Assembly (NCBI GenBank): GCA_037783415.1
Contig: JAZGTN010000023.1
Coordinates: forward strand, 403,501-467,500
Length of the DNA: 64,000 bases
Direction of reading: 5' to 3'
Source: Leptasterias polaris
Lineage: Eukaryota; Echinodermata; Asteroidea; Forcipulatida; Asteriidae
Shown here one piece after another: positions 11,264 through 22,837 of this stretch (its first letter is position 1; each line of letters opens with the position of its first letter). The translations under genes and the position numbers were made by a program. The notes below the pieces were generated by a model that was not told where the DNA came from, did no database searches, and worked only from the letters and a program-made list of their open reading frames with translations.

Positions 11264-14200
11264 TCAAATCTCTCTCCTTGACTTCTTCCTAGGTGCCTCC
11301 TTCTCCTCTTTCTCCTTTAATTTGGCAGATCTTGCAAATTGCTGATGGATTTCAGTTAAGGAGAACAAGCAAATAATTAATATTTAAATGAGCTTCTTTT
11401 AGGTCGAGTTGGCCATGAAGCGAATGCCTGAGCAAAAAAAACTGATTTATTGAATCGTCTTTCTTCTGATATGAAAAGTAAATAAATGTTACTTGCAACA
11501 TTACTTCATTATCCCTAATACTATCGGTACACTTTCCTGCCCAACTGGCCCTTGCCACATAATTCCACAGGAGACTGTTGAAACTATTAGTCCACAGTAC
11601 ACAAGCCATGGGGTTTCCTGATCATACCAGCTGTATAACCCTAACCTGCACCCAATGCTAGCCTAGAAGTTATGGTACTTTGTGGCAGTCTGTGGTACCA
11701 TGTCAGCTGTACAAACAGAAGAAACTCATTCACCCAATGCTAGCCTAGAAGGTATGGTACTTTGTGGCAGTCTATGGTACCAGTGTCAGCTGCACAAACA
11801 GAAGAAACTCATTCACCCAATGCTAGCCTGGAAGATATGGTACTTTGTGGCAGTCTGTGGTACCAACCAGTGTGTATAGAAAGATTATTCAAAAATAACA
11901 AATGAAAGTGCAAGCTTTCAATGCATGCAGTTACAAAGGATACCACCACCATAGGCTTCCCCTGTAGAATGTAACCATTGGTGTCCTTCAAAGCTTTCTC
12001 AGCAGCAAACTCACTAGGTAGACCAACAAAAGCTTGACCTTTCATACGGCCTTGGGTCATCAGCTGTATAGTAAACCTAAATGAAGAACCATGAAGAAAA
12101 GAATAAAATGCAGGTGAATTAAAAAAGTCATAATAATCTGCTGTTAACCCCTTGCACAACGCGCTTGGCACTTACACGCATCTATCCTGTACGCCATTTT
12201 AGGGAGTCAAAATCAAAGGAATTTAACCCCCCAAATGGTGGAATAGTAGATGCGCATTTTACAGAGATGCATTTTGTGTCTGTAAGGGGTCAATTGGAAG
12301 ATAATCTGGGGTCTGCAAGGGGTCAATTGGAAGATAATCTGGGGTCTGCAAGGGGTCAATTGGAAGATAATCTGGGGTCTGCAAGGGGTCAAGTGGAACA
12401 AAATCTGGGGTTTGGGTAGAGACAGTGTCAAGAGTTTTAAAAACATGTTGATGTTTTTCTTACATGTCTTTATCAATTGGCGATGTCCAGTCCACATAAC
12501 GACCGTAGATATACTTCAAGTCCTGAAGAGACAAAACACACACAAACTTAATGAGCCAAGATCAGAACAAATGAGCCGCAGACTTGTTTGTTTAGCTCAT
12601 CAAAAAATATAGACTTATATATTACATAGTTTGTGGAATGAAATGTAATTAACACTTCATATTGACTTGGTGCAATAGTGAATGTAAATACATGCACACA
12701 ACAATCACATCATACAAAACATTATGACTCTTGCTATTGTGGTTGAAACAAAGCAGTGAATAAAGTTCTCTGGAGTAAACAGGTTTTTAAACTTACTTTT
12801 TCCTCAACTGTTTTAGCTAGGTTTTTGAGGTACAATCTTGTGGTAGGTTCACCTGTCTCATAGCGCTTGAATACTGGATGCCTTTTTATTTCTGAAAAAA
12901 GAAAAGACAGAAAAGAAAACCATCCAGAGGATAGAGTTTGGAAAATTTACACAAAGTCAGTAAGATACTGTAGCTCAACATCACCGGTAATATCTGCCTC
13001 AGCAACAATCTGTAATATGTCTGGTTTGAAAGTGATAAAAATTAAAGTTTTTGTTTGTGTCAGCGGATCCAGATTACTGTGAGTCTTAAGATACTTACCA
13101 TGTGATGGAAGTTTATTTCTGAGTTCCTTTCTCGATATGAACTCAGTCAATTCCTCCTCCACATCTTCATCTTCATCTTCTGCTTCATATAAACCCTTCT
13201 TAGAAGGAGCTTCTTCTTTCTCAGTCACTGGATGCTCAAATGTTCCAAACCCTGAGACTCGTTGAGAGGACTCTGAAGTGTCAGCCACTGATGGATCATA
13301 GATGTCATCAAGCACTGATTGATCTGCAAAGAAAGCAAGTAATGTAGAGAAATGAACAGTGAAGGTTCACGACACTGTTTCTACTCCACAGAGAATAACA
13401 AGAACTTGCCAGTAAATGTAAATCGATTTAATCAGACCTTCTAGTAACACGACAGTTTCTAGAATTCTCAATATACTCTGAAAGAAACTCTTTTTACCTT
13501 TCACAGCTTGGGTTTTGCCATCCACACCCCCTCCGATGTTCTCTGTTAACTTGAACTCAATCCTCTTGCTCACTGACATCAGTGGTTGTTCAAACACATT
13601 GACTGCCTTAGCGGATTGAGATGCTTGAGGACCAACCTGTGGGTTCTTAGGTGGTGCAATGGGATGCAGTTTATGTCTCTTAGGTTGGTGCAATGGCTTT
13701 GTCTTTAATGGCCTTTTCAGGGATGCTCTCACTTCTTCCGTTCTGAAAAATCATGCCAATTTGAAATAATAATTGAACTGCTGATAAATAGCATATACAC
13801 TACAATTAAAATACGTGTAAATAATAAATGAAGACTGATAGATGAAGACAACTGAAAACTTCTCACTTTTCTCTTTCTTCTGGATCACTCTCGATCTCTG
13901 ACTCCTCGTCACTTGAACTTGATACATCCATAGCCATGACTGACAGATTCCCATCAATAAAGGGCTGATGTACAGTATCCTCTGCCTGAAAGAAAATAAT
14001 AAATAGAAGTCAAATAAATTACAACTTCAAAACTGGGAATACCGTGAGCTTATCTTCTGATCTGTTTAAAAGCTATCCAATCATATATTGCTTTTTTGAT
14101 AAATAATCTAAATACCAAGAAGTGTTTGTTTTCTTATTACAGTCTATTCACTTGGTCTTTACATGGAATTTAACATAAGGGATCCATCTCTAAGTATTTA

Positions 14201-16484
14201 AAATCATGTAAAAGCTAAAAAGAAAGAAAAGATAGCATATTGAACTTAACGATGAAGACTCACCAGGGGAGGAGTGGGTGTGACTGGACCAAATGGGGCG
14301 GGCAGATTCATCTTATTCATCAAGTGAAGTACTTGGGTGTAAAACTTTGGAGCTGATGCCAAGGTATTAATGATATTTGTCAAGATGCTTACAGTCGGAG
14401 CAGGGTAGTGATATTGAAGTGTTGGATTCAATGGTACATCAAATCTAAGCAGAAAAAAAGTCACAACAATTCTTAAGAGTGAAAAAAAACTTGATCTGTC
14501 ATCAAACCTTAAGCGTATTCCAAGAAGGTGAATAGTCTAAATTTTCCTTCCAAACTACGTAAAGGGATAACAACTCAATCGTTTCTTACATCCTGTAGAA
14601 TCATTTCATCCCAACAAGTAAACTGCATTGACCTTGTAATATTTCACTTACTTGCTTGACATTTCAATTTATTTGGATTTCAATGACATTTCTCTAGGTA
14701 GTTCTGACTGAATTCAGTTAATGTTGCTGAATGAATTCTGATGGGTAAAAGAAGGCTTCCAGATATTGACAAAGTGTCTGGTGTATGGGCTGAGTCCTTA
14801 TTGAATCTTTGACCTACCCATGATTGGATGATAACCCCATCAGTCTTTGATGTAGACCCTTCATCCCTTCATGGAGTATTGTTGTCTCACGTTCTCCTTC
14901 ATTGCTTTGTTTCATACCATCTTCATCTGCTTTAGAAATAGTGTCTTCCTTACATCTGAAGATATGAAGAACAATACAAACATACAGTGCTATAAATGGT
15001 TCAGCATTGTGCATATTGCTGTCAAAATAAACAGTCAATGCATAAGATGGGAATTCTGATCTCCAAAATGATGTCATTTCAAAGTTTTGTTGACTTTATA
15101 GTCAACAAATACCATTTGAACTAAATTAAATTTACCTGTCCTCAGTGTCTGTAGTGAACTCAATCTCAGGAATACTGGTGGTATTTTTGGCATATTCCAC
15201 AACAAGTGTATGACCCAAGACTTTCAGTTGATGTAATCTGGAAAGCGTCTATAAATTAGAAAGATAATAATAACAAATAAAGTCAATTTAATATCAACCT
15301 GCAAATAAATTACCTTTATTACCTATTTCTTTCATAGTTTACTTATATTTTGTATGACAATTCTCAAGAGTATTGAGTCTCTGGCAGCGTCCTTCTCAAG
15401 ACCAACTATTTGGTCTCCGGGAAGTTTTTGTCTTTGTTTCTTCAAATATTTTGTCAATGATGTTTTGAGTGTTATGAATGGATTCATTATACATTGATGA
15501 TCAAATCCGTGTTCTTGGAATTTGTGTCATGATTTTCGAAAGTGGTAAAATTGGGCAAATCTGGTGACTAGTCTGTCAACATTGGTCAAAATTGCACTTG
15601 GTCAAATCATGTGCCTGTAGTCTCGTAACCCTCTGGTCTACGATTGTTGGGAGGATGGAGGGTTACGATTATCGCAACTAAAGACCAACCTGGATTATTT
15701 TGACGTTTTGAAATCATCACAACAAAATGCTGCCTCAACAATTGTTATACAAAACAAAAAACATTGTATTAACTTCAGTATATTTACTTACCTGTGCTGC
15801 AGATCTGTGGTCTTTGAATGAAGCAAAAGCTGTATGTTTCTAGACATAACAAATTTGAAAGATTTATTTACAATTTACAGTTCAGTTTGTGTGTTATTTA
15901 ACTTTTATACAAACAAGTGCATGGATTTCTTAAAATTAAAATAATGTGCTTAATAAATACAAACTGAACTGAACAAACACTACACTAGTAGTACAGTAAC
16001 ACTACAGATACAGTACACAAAACAGTCACTTGTCTTGACTGGTCTGTCATCATGGTATTGTCCTCTTGAGTCAACAGTGTAGAGTACTTGTCACTTTTGG
16101 TTTGAGCATGGTTTGAGTGAGTTTGTATTTAACTATAAGTTATAACCTTATTTCTGTTCTTTTATCTCATATTCGTAAATGATGTCTGAATAGATTTACG
16201 AAACGGTTTAACTTTAAGTAACTCTTATTCTTGAATTAGGATTTAAAAAAACATAAACTGTCATCATGATTGCAAACATGTGTCCGGAAACTAGGCCACA
16301 AAATCAAACTCACCATCCTCCCGTAATTGGACAAGACTCTGACATGATCAGCTCCAAAATACTTTAAAAGGTCTTGTTTCTCCATAGAATTCATAGAACT
16401 TGGAAGGTGACGAATTATAAGTGTATTCTGTGGCGAACCACGGCCAGGAACATTCCCTTCTTTACTGGGCGCCGCCATGTTCAT
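11264..16484 (-). CDS. RNPC3: RNPC3, U11/U12 snRNP 65 kDa protein of the minor spliceosome (488 aa, 11 exons)
   Basis: Exons in transcription order: 16484-16314, 15839-15792, 15248-15136, 14444-14264, 13985-13867, 13742-13498, 13323-13099, 12891-12797, 12522-12464, 12076-11944, 11341-11264. All phases agree and give 488 residues (human 517). RRM1 is at about 20-100, with RNP2 LIIRHLP and RNP1-like KHTAFASF. A linker follows that is acidic (DEESEIESD) and then basic. RRM2 is at about 380-463 (RLYLKNLAK, DLKYIYGRYVD, GRMKGQAFVGLP), ending in the family's QFARSA followed by a basic tail. The protein bridges U11 and U12 snRNPs: RRM2 binds U12 snRNA and the N-terminal region binds U11-59K (family knowledge). 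The last intron (11943-11342) is U12-type: donor GTATCCTTT, branch motif TCCTTAAC about 14 nt before the acceptor. It is divergent from the SAXO-like gene. Confidence 0.94.
11355..11362 (-). promoter_or_regulatory. U12-type branch point of RNPC3 last intron
   Basis: On the transcribed strand this reads TCCTTAAC, the U12 branch consensus, and lies about 14 nt from the acceptor AG at 11343-11342, within the usual 10-20 nt. Together with the donor it identifies a minor-class intron. Confidence 0.85.
11649..11864. repeat. Tandem repeat, about 82-bp period, 2.6 copies
   Basis: Three successive copies begin at the motif CACCCAATGCTAGCCT and carry GGTACTTTGTGGCAGTCT, with a few substitutions and a small indel. 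The array lies inside the U12-type intron of RNPC3 and gives a spurious open frame on the plus strand. Confidence 0.85.
11935..11943 (-). promoter_or_regulatory. U12-type 5' splice site of RNPC3 last intron
   Basis: On the transcribed strand the exon ends in GTGGTG and the intron begins GTATCCTTT, which matches the GT-AG subtype U12 consensus at every position. Other donors in the gene are the ordinary GTAAGT/GTGAGT type. Confidence 0.88.
12278..12415. repeat. Minisatellite, 33-bp unit, about 4 copies
   Basis: The unit contains GGGTCAATTGGAAGATAATC followed by TGGGGTCTGCAAG. Copies are nearly identical except the last. The array lies in the RNPC3 intron between exons 9 and 10. The period is a multiple of three, so it opens false reading frames on both strands. 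Confidence 0.9.
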
Positions 16485-16536
16485 CTGAGGTTCATCTTAT
16501 AATCATCTGGGGAGCCATAGCCTCTTCACTCTCAAT

Positions 16537-16800
16537 ACAAACACAAGAACGAGGGGACACTCAATGAAACTAGACAAGAAGCGATGTCATATAAACTTAC
16601 GTCATTACTCATTCAGTCAGAGAGTGGTGAACTGGTGGAACAGCCTACCGGAAGTGTGTGTGGCAGCAGAAACAGTTCTCCACTTCAAAATTCAACTCGA
16701 CAAGGTCCTAGGGGAAATGGGGTATGACACGGGCTATGGCTCTTTACCCCATGGCCAACGTGCAGGCAACAGCTAGTTGGCCGTCTACAGGTGAGATACA
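16537..16800 (+). mobile_element. 5'-truncated non-LTR retrotransposon, C-terminal end of ORF2
   Basis: The plus strand encodes TRGHSMKLDKKRC, then SFSQRVVNWWNSLPEVC, then HFKIQLDKVLG, ending at a stop at 16774-16776. This is the typical C-terminus of CR1/L2-type reverse-transcriptase polyproteins. Just after it a short repeat, CAGGTGAGATA, occurs twice, resembling the short tandem tail of such elements. It sits about 50 bp upstream of the RNPC3 start codon, in the divergent promoter region. Confidence 0.75.
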
Positions 16801-16910
16801 GGTGAGATGTTGACAAAAAATAAAATCAACATCACAGGGTGGCGCTGTTTTGATTGCGCCATAGAAATAGAACCCGGAGGGGCGCACCCCTCTAAATGAT
16901 CTCCCATAGG

Positions 16911-17075
16911 AACCAATGCTAAATGATAATTATTCAAAAATACTCAAAAAATCGTGTAAGTCTCTCAGCCTCTTGAAAACCAATCAGACATATTTCCGGA
17001 CAACTAAACTTCAGAATTCTTTTCAATTTTTGGCAGGTCAGCCGTTTGGAATTTTTGCTAACTACCCCAGAAGAA
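16911..17075 (+). repeat. Diverged interspersed repeat, copy 1
   Basis: A stretch of about 165 bp, marked by AACCAATGCTAAA, ACTAAACTTC, TTTTTGGCAGGTCA and TTTTTGCTAA, recurs in the same orientation and order at 17484-17655. Divergence is considerable (roughly a quarter of positions by eye). No coding capacity. Confidence 0.7.
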
Positions 17076-17344
17076 AAAAACACGATTTTTTTTTTTTTTC
17101 CAAAACCGACTTGCTGCCAGTTTTCGTGAAGCACTTCTCCACTTCCCCGGTCAAATAGGGCCAACTTTAACGCCTAAATTTATCAAGTCTCCTCAAAAGT
17201 TGAAGCACAGAACCCCCAGGTTGTGATAGATTTTTATATTTACACAATCTATTAATTGCATGACCCCCAAAACGTTATAATTAAAAATAAGTTGTGGGTT
17301 TACAAATTATGATAAGTAGCTTGGCGCATTAATTCTGGCTTATT

Positions 17345-17466
17345 TAGTGTGGTGCACCCGGAGAACACTGCGTGCGATTTCGTTGTGAGACCATTTTTAT
17401 GGACGCGCGTACGCCATTTTTTTACGCGTGTATGGCAAAATTAGCATGTGTGCGTGCACCACACTA
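17345..17466. mobile_element. Short MITE-like element with perfect 13-bp inverted ends
   Basis: Starts TAGTGTGGTGCAC and ends with its exact reverse complement, 122 bp apart. The interior is rich in CG and in alternating CGCG motifs. No target duplication could be settled. It lies between the two copies of the neighbouring interspersed repeat. Confidence 0.55.
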
Positions 17467-17483
17467 GTATAGTAAACTTCCAA

Positions 17484-17655
17484 TTTGAACCAATGCATGC
17501 TATGCTAAAATTCAAAAATATTTGTGAAAAATAATTTTAAGTCTTTCAGCTGCTCGAAAATTAATCAAATATATTTTCGGTTAACTAAACTTCTGATTAA
17601 TTTTTATTTTTTGGCAGGTCATCCGTTTGTATTTTTTGCTAATTACCCCATTTTC
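17484..17655 (+). repeat. Diverged interspersed repeat, copy 2
   Basis: Second copy of the repeat at 16911-17075, same orientation, with the same ordered landmarks (ACTAAACTTC, TTTTTGGCAGGTCA, TTTTTGCTAA). The two copies flank a 122-bp MITE-like element and about 280 bp of other sequence. Confidence 0.7.
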
Positions 17656-18224
17656 CAAGAAAGTTACTTGAAGAACTAGACTTGCCGGTGTTTATAGTTT
17701 ACAACTAAAGATAATGTGTAGTTTCAGATGAAATAATTAGTTACAGGCTGATTAAACCATGATTTCTATATAGCAAGCTGTCGCCAAAAGTAACATTACA
17801 ATTTGTAGCATTATCCTCACAGTCTTGTTCATGGATTTAAGCTTGTTTTCCCAAGGTTTCTTTTCGTCTTAGTTTTCAAAGACGTTTCAATGTTAGGGAT
17901 CCCCAATTCGTCAGCTTAAAACATAACAACACCACGTCAAACTCAAGACGTCCAGAGAAGGCACACAGTGTGACTAGAGTGACGCGCGTTGCATGCTGGA
18001 GAGCCCGAGGATACAGTACGCGCGTCTTATCTGAGCGTTCGTGTGAACTGACAGGATCCTTGTGACGTATGCAAACTACATGCCAACGTCCTGTTTGTAA
18101 ACTTTGCGTTTAAATTCGGTTTAGTTAAGACATCAGTTTTGTATTAGTAACATCTTTATCAGTGGCCGACGAACAACACAACTTTCGTTTCGTTTCAGAA
18201 AATCAGTTGAAACAAGTGAGCAAA
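17656..18224. promoter_or_regulatory. Upstream region and 5' UTR of the SAXO-like gene
   Basis: No coding frame. The stretch from about 17980 to 18060 is richer in CG dinucleotides than its surroundings, as expected near a promoter. The transcription start was not located. Confidence 0.35.
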
Positions 18225-21200
18225 ATGACGGTTACACAGAAGTAAGTACTGGAAAACAATAATTCCATAATCATTTCCAGCATTGTTATAAACAAAATTA
18301 ATAAATCGGACACATCTTTATCATGGCATTTCATCACGTGCTATATGTTCCGCTTTTGAAGAAAAACAACAACAAACAGTTACAATTGTAGGCCTACCAT
18401 GACCAAGTTAATACTTCCCCCCCCCCCCCCCCCCATCTGTTTTTCTTTTTCATTTTACAGCCGACAGCTTCGGACTCTAAACAAAGATATCGTCAGCATC
18501 CGTACTCGCCAAATTCAGGCACAGCTGAAACAATCTGAATATCAAGAGGTAAAAGTAATGTTAACCTGAACAACCTAAAATACAAATTCTATCGTTTGCG
18601 TGACCTACTGAGATCCATTGTGATTTAATTAAGTTTTGATCGGGAAAATGCACTACATTGTCATCAATGGCAACACCGTAATGCACTACATTGTCATCAA
18701 TGGCAACATGTCATCAATGGCAACACCGTAATGCACTACATTGTCATCAATGGCAACACCGTAATGCACTACATTGTCATCAATGGCAACACCGTAATGC
18801 ACTACATTGTCATCAATGGCAACACCGTAATTCACTACATTGTCATCAATGGCAACACCGTAATGCACTACATTGTCATCAATGGCAACACCGTAATGCA
18901 CTACATTGTCATCAATGGCAACACCGTAATGCACTACATTGTCATCAATGGCAACACCGTAATGCACTATATTGTCATCAATGGCAACACCGTAATGCAC
19001 TACATTGTCATCAATGGCAACACCGTAATGCACTACATTGTCACCATCAATGGCAACACCGTAATGCACTACATTGTCATCAATGGCAACACCGAAATGC
19101 ACTACATTGTCATCAATGGCAACACCGTAATGCACTACATTGTCATCAATGGCAACACCGTAATGCACTACATTGTCACCATCAATGGCAACACCGTAAT
19201 GCACTACATTGTCATCAATGGCAACACCGTAATGCACTACATTGTCATCAATGGCAACACCGTAATTCACTACATTGTCATCAATGGCAACACCGTAATT
19301 CTATGTATTTCGATTGTGGTTCTTTCGTAGGCGTATGTAGCATGGCCATGGCAGCCACGGAGAGAGAGTATGAGACCAACTGTCAACAAGACAGCACTGA
19401 CCAGCCGTCCCAAACTCAAGACGACCAACCAATGCACGTTTGTGTCTCACAAGGTAAGAGCTTGTTTTGAAATGATAACTTCTTGTATAATGTGTCATCG
19501 AATCTAAAAGCCTCAAACTTAAAGTAAGAACTTTCAAATTATAAAGAAACCCTTCGCCTCTTTACTAGACAACTCAGCGTCCCAAAGCATCATGCAACAA
19601 AAAAGGATACCGAGCTCCATCAACCAAAATGCTAACAGAATCTACATATGACCAAGATTTCAAGAAGAAAACTGCCAGCCGCCCGGCACCGTTTACGCCC
19701 AAGGAAATGGAGGTATCTTCCCCTGGACCATTCATTAGTAAGACGGTGTATGAGAAGACGTACACTACTTGGACTCCAGAGGAATTGGTGAATTCTAAAG
19801 TCAAAGTCAAAGTTCCTGAAGATAATCTGAAGACAAGTAATCATGGAAAGAAGTTCCAGGCCACTACAACTGTCAAGGTAATAGTTGTTTTCGGTTTTCG
19901 TATATTATTTTTTCAGAGTGTTGTATTATTCAAAGTACTTTGAGGTAAGACTTCTAGATATTTTTTTGCTTCCACTTAAACAAAGTTAAGTCAAGGCCTA
20001 AAGAATAGTTTCGCAGTATCACAAAAAAGGTTCCACAAATTTTGTACTTCCAGGACGACTACAAGCACCATGGCAACGCATCACCGGCCAAGTCTACAAA
20101 GCCTGCCGAGAAGCCTTTGATTTCGACCGTACCTTTCGCAGATGAAACGACCCAACGGGCGGATTTCACTCCCAAATCACCCACAGTGGTGGAGGCCTTC
20201 AAGCCCAAGGAAGACTACAAATTCAACAGTACCCCTTTTGATGATCTCACAATATTTCGCCGTGATTTTCCAGCCCACGTGGGGGTGAAGAAAGAGCAAA
20301 GTTACAAGCCAAAGAATGTTTACTCCCGAAGCGGTAAGCCTTGTAGCGGTTGCATGTAGATAAGGCCTACATTTATGTCCAGTTCTGACTCAAGACAGGG
20401 TTTTACAGCCAGTCGTTTACCACATCAGCGCTTGATGCAGTTATCTTAATTTATTTTACTCCCCAGCCTCTGAATTTGATGATCGAACTACTCAACGGAT
20501 GGCATACCAGGCATGGCCCCTTCCTAAACGGGAACACCTGCCGTGGGCAGACCGGCAAGGATACAAGCAAAACAGGGCCAAACTTCAACTAGTCACTTCA
20601 TATCAGGTGGGTTTAGTACAAGCCAAACTTTCGTCTTAAACTAGGATAGGCCTGCTTCATATCGGGTGGGTTTGGTGTTCAGGCGTCATTGTAAAATCTG
20701 ATTATTTGTTTTGGGAAGCGAGTCCACCAATCCATCATATTCACCAAATGATTAACTTTCAATCGTGTTCATTCCAATATCAGAGTGACTTCGAGGACCC
20801 TAGTTACATCCCTCATACTCTTAAAGAGTGCCGGGCTACACCCTACAAGTACGCCAATAGCCTCGGAACCGGAGAGTCTGGCCCCTTCGATGATCGAACT
20901 GAGTATCGATCAACATTCATAGCATGGGAAGGTGTCAAACGACCAGCATCTTACAAGGTACTCCATCTATAGATTACCTAAAATTCCAATGACTCCAACA
21001 AGTCAAATATTGATTTCCAAATTACCGAAATACGCACTCAAAAGTTTAGACAGTTTTTACAAAATTTGTGTCGCTTTTCCCGACAGATAATCGAAAAGTT
21101 CCAGTACCCTAAGACACCGTTTAGTGGGGAGTCTACATTCAGTAGTCACTTCAAAGGAGTGCGAGCCCCTCCGGCTAATTCATGCCGTCCAGAACGACGT

Positions 21201-21404
21201 CCCCACTCTTCAGCTGGCCCTCTCAGTTTCGACACCACATACCGTGCTAACTTCGACGTTAGAGGCCGTCCTAAGAGCTGCCCTGCCCCGCGGCAGTCCC
21301 CGGACGAGGGGGAAAATGATGAAGAATGGGATGAACCGAGTGTGAAACAGGGGAACGAGGTTGTTATGGAAGAGGTGGCCAATGAGGATAACAAAAAAGA
21401 ATAG
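18225..21404 (+). CDS. SAXO-like axonemal microtubule-stabilising protein with Mn-type modules (482 aa, 8 exons)
   Basis: Exons: 18225-18241, 18461-18548, 19331-19453, 19569-19877, 20054-20333, 20467-20606, 20784-20957, 21087-21404. Phases agree, giving 482 residues. From about residue 100 the protein is a series of degenerate modules: PFTPKEM, PFADETTQRADFTPK, PFDDLTIFRRDFPAH, EFDDRTTQRMAYQAWP, PFDDRTEYRSTFIAW, SFDTTYRANF. This spacing of F-D-x-x-T-x-x-R/Y-x-x-F is that of the Mn modules of SAXO/FAM154 and STOP/MAP6 proteins, which bind and stabilise ciliary and centriolar microtubules. The tail is acidic (GENDEEWDEP). The N-terminus lacks the cysteine-rich start of human SAXO1, so it may be a paralogue, and no exact symbol is given. 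Exon 2 to exon 3 spans a 0.65-kb minisatellite. Confidence 0.82.
18418..18434. repeat. Poly-C tract
   Basis: A run of about 17 C just upstream of the polypyrimidine tract and acceptor of exon 2 of the SAXO-like gene. Length is likely variable and prone to sequencing error. Confidence 0.8.
18648..19300. repeat. Minisatellite, 33-bp unit (two 36-bp variants), about 20 copies
   Basis: The unit runs ATGCACTACATTGTCATCAA then TGGCAACACCGTA. A few copies carry single substitutions and two carry a 3-bp insertion (GTCACCATC). The unit holds a small hairpin, CATTG-TCAT-CAATG. It lies in intron 2 of the SAXO-like gene and ends 30 bp before the exon 3 acceptor. Because all period changes are multiples of three, it creates long false ORFs in three frames. 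Confidence 0.95.
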
Positions 21405-22244
21405 TTTAAACTATCATAGGGTGGTACCAAAATTGTATATCAGCAATTTATGTATACAAAACATAAATTAACGTATAAAGTGCAAGTAAATGTGTAGGAA
21501 AAAAAAAAAAAAATCTTATGAAACAAAGTGAAAATCAGACATAAATATTTCACTTGTACATGCCTTGTTTATAGTAAACAACATGCATAGTACATGTATG
21601 TGATTTCAACTCTTTTAGTATTTAGTAGAAAATGGTAATCAGTCAGGATAATATGTAATTCAATCCAATAATAGATGTTTTCAATCGGAAAAAACTCGGA
21701 AAAATATTTCAGACACTAACAAAAATAATAATAACAGGGATATAATTTTTTTTAAAGCTATCACAGATGGGGCAAATTAAAAACCATAAATAAATCATGT
21801 GATGAAATCATTGTAATATCTGTAGTAAATAAATCATGTAATTATTTTGGAAATAAAAATACAAACAGGAAACAATATAAGTTAAAAGAAATTTGTTATG
21901 ACTTTATTTGTATCATTCGTTGTCTGTATCAATTACTTGGTGTCATTTAACGATACATTGTATTTAACAAAGATACATTAGTTTTAAGGCGACATGATTT
22001 CAAACCATCAAGAATCATCATGAGCAACAAGTAAGGTTTGTCTGAATATCACACACTTCAAAATACTGCTTTGCAGACAACATTATGAAGTTTAGCACAT
22101 TCAGCCGTAGCTCTCAAGAATACCCTCTTTTAGATTATTTTTGTTGGAGCTGTATATTATTCACATTCACTAAGACTCAACATACTGTGGATCCAAATCT
22201 CTTCACATTAAGGCAATGACAATATGTAACTGGATTTACAACCA
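21405..22244. other. 3' UTR/intergenic region after the SAXO-like gene
   Basis: AT-rich with no supported ORF. AATAAA-type signals occur near 21830 and 21850. Nothing else is recognised. Confidence 0.4.
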
Positions 22245-22310
22245 ATTCAATACCCTAGGCCTGGAATTCAATACCCTAGGCCTGGAATTCAATACCCTAG
22301 GCCTGGAATT
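22245..22310. repeat. Tandem repeat, 21-bp unit, 3 copies
   Basis: Three identical copies of ATTCAATACCCTAGGCCTGG (plus A). The unit contains the palindrome CCTAGG next to AGGCCT. Confidence 0.9.
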
Positions 22311-22837
22311 TCATCTTTGAGAGGACACGGCCATTTCTCATTTGCAAAGGCCAGTTCTATTTGAGAATTAGGAGGGGCACCAAGGCCATTGCCTCCATGG
22401 CCTCAAATTTATTCCAGGCCCAAGGCCCTCACAAATGTTCAAGTATTTTAATTTCTAAGTAAAAACCTGTTGTCTTGCTTCTTTTTAAAAGACATTTTTA
22501 ATAGGCAAACATAAAAATGCAGCACATTCTTTAGAAAATGCAAGGTTTCAATTCACTTTTGACATGTAAGTTTTATCATAAAATGGGTTAAAAACTAGCC
22601 TTCAATAGATGAGTAGAGTGAATAAATGCAACGAATAGAAACAAGAGAAGAACATCTAAAGGAAAAAACAAGTAAACAAACCAAAACAAATCAAAAGAAT
22701 CAATTACTTCAAATAAAAACTTTATTGAATGCAGACAGTGTTTTTTCAAACCTTTCCAAAATATGTGGAAAAACCAACAAACTAGAAAACGTTAAATACG
22801 TCTGATGATCTTTGGCAAAAATTACACTGTGGTGTAC

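Noticed and set aside
18686..19470. Repetitive ORFs (up to 259 codons) in three frames
   Set aside because: These come from a 33-bp minisatellite in intron 2 of the SAXO-like gene. The adjoining exon 3 uses a different frame, supported by phase and similarity.
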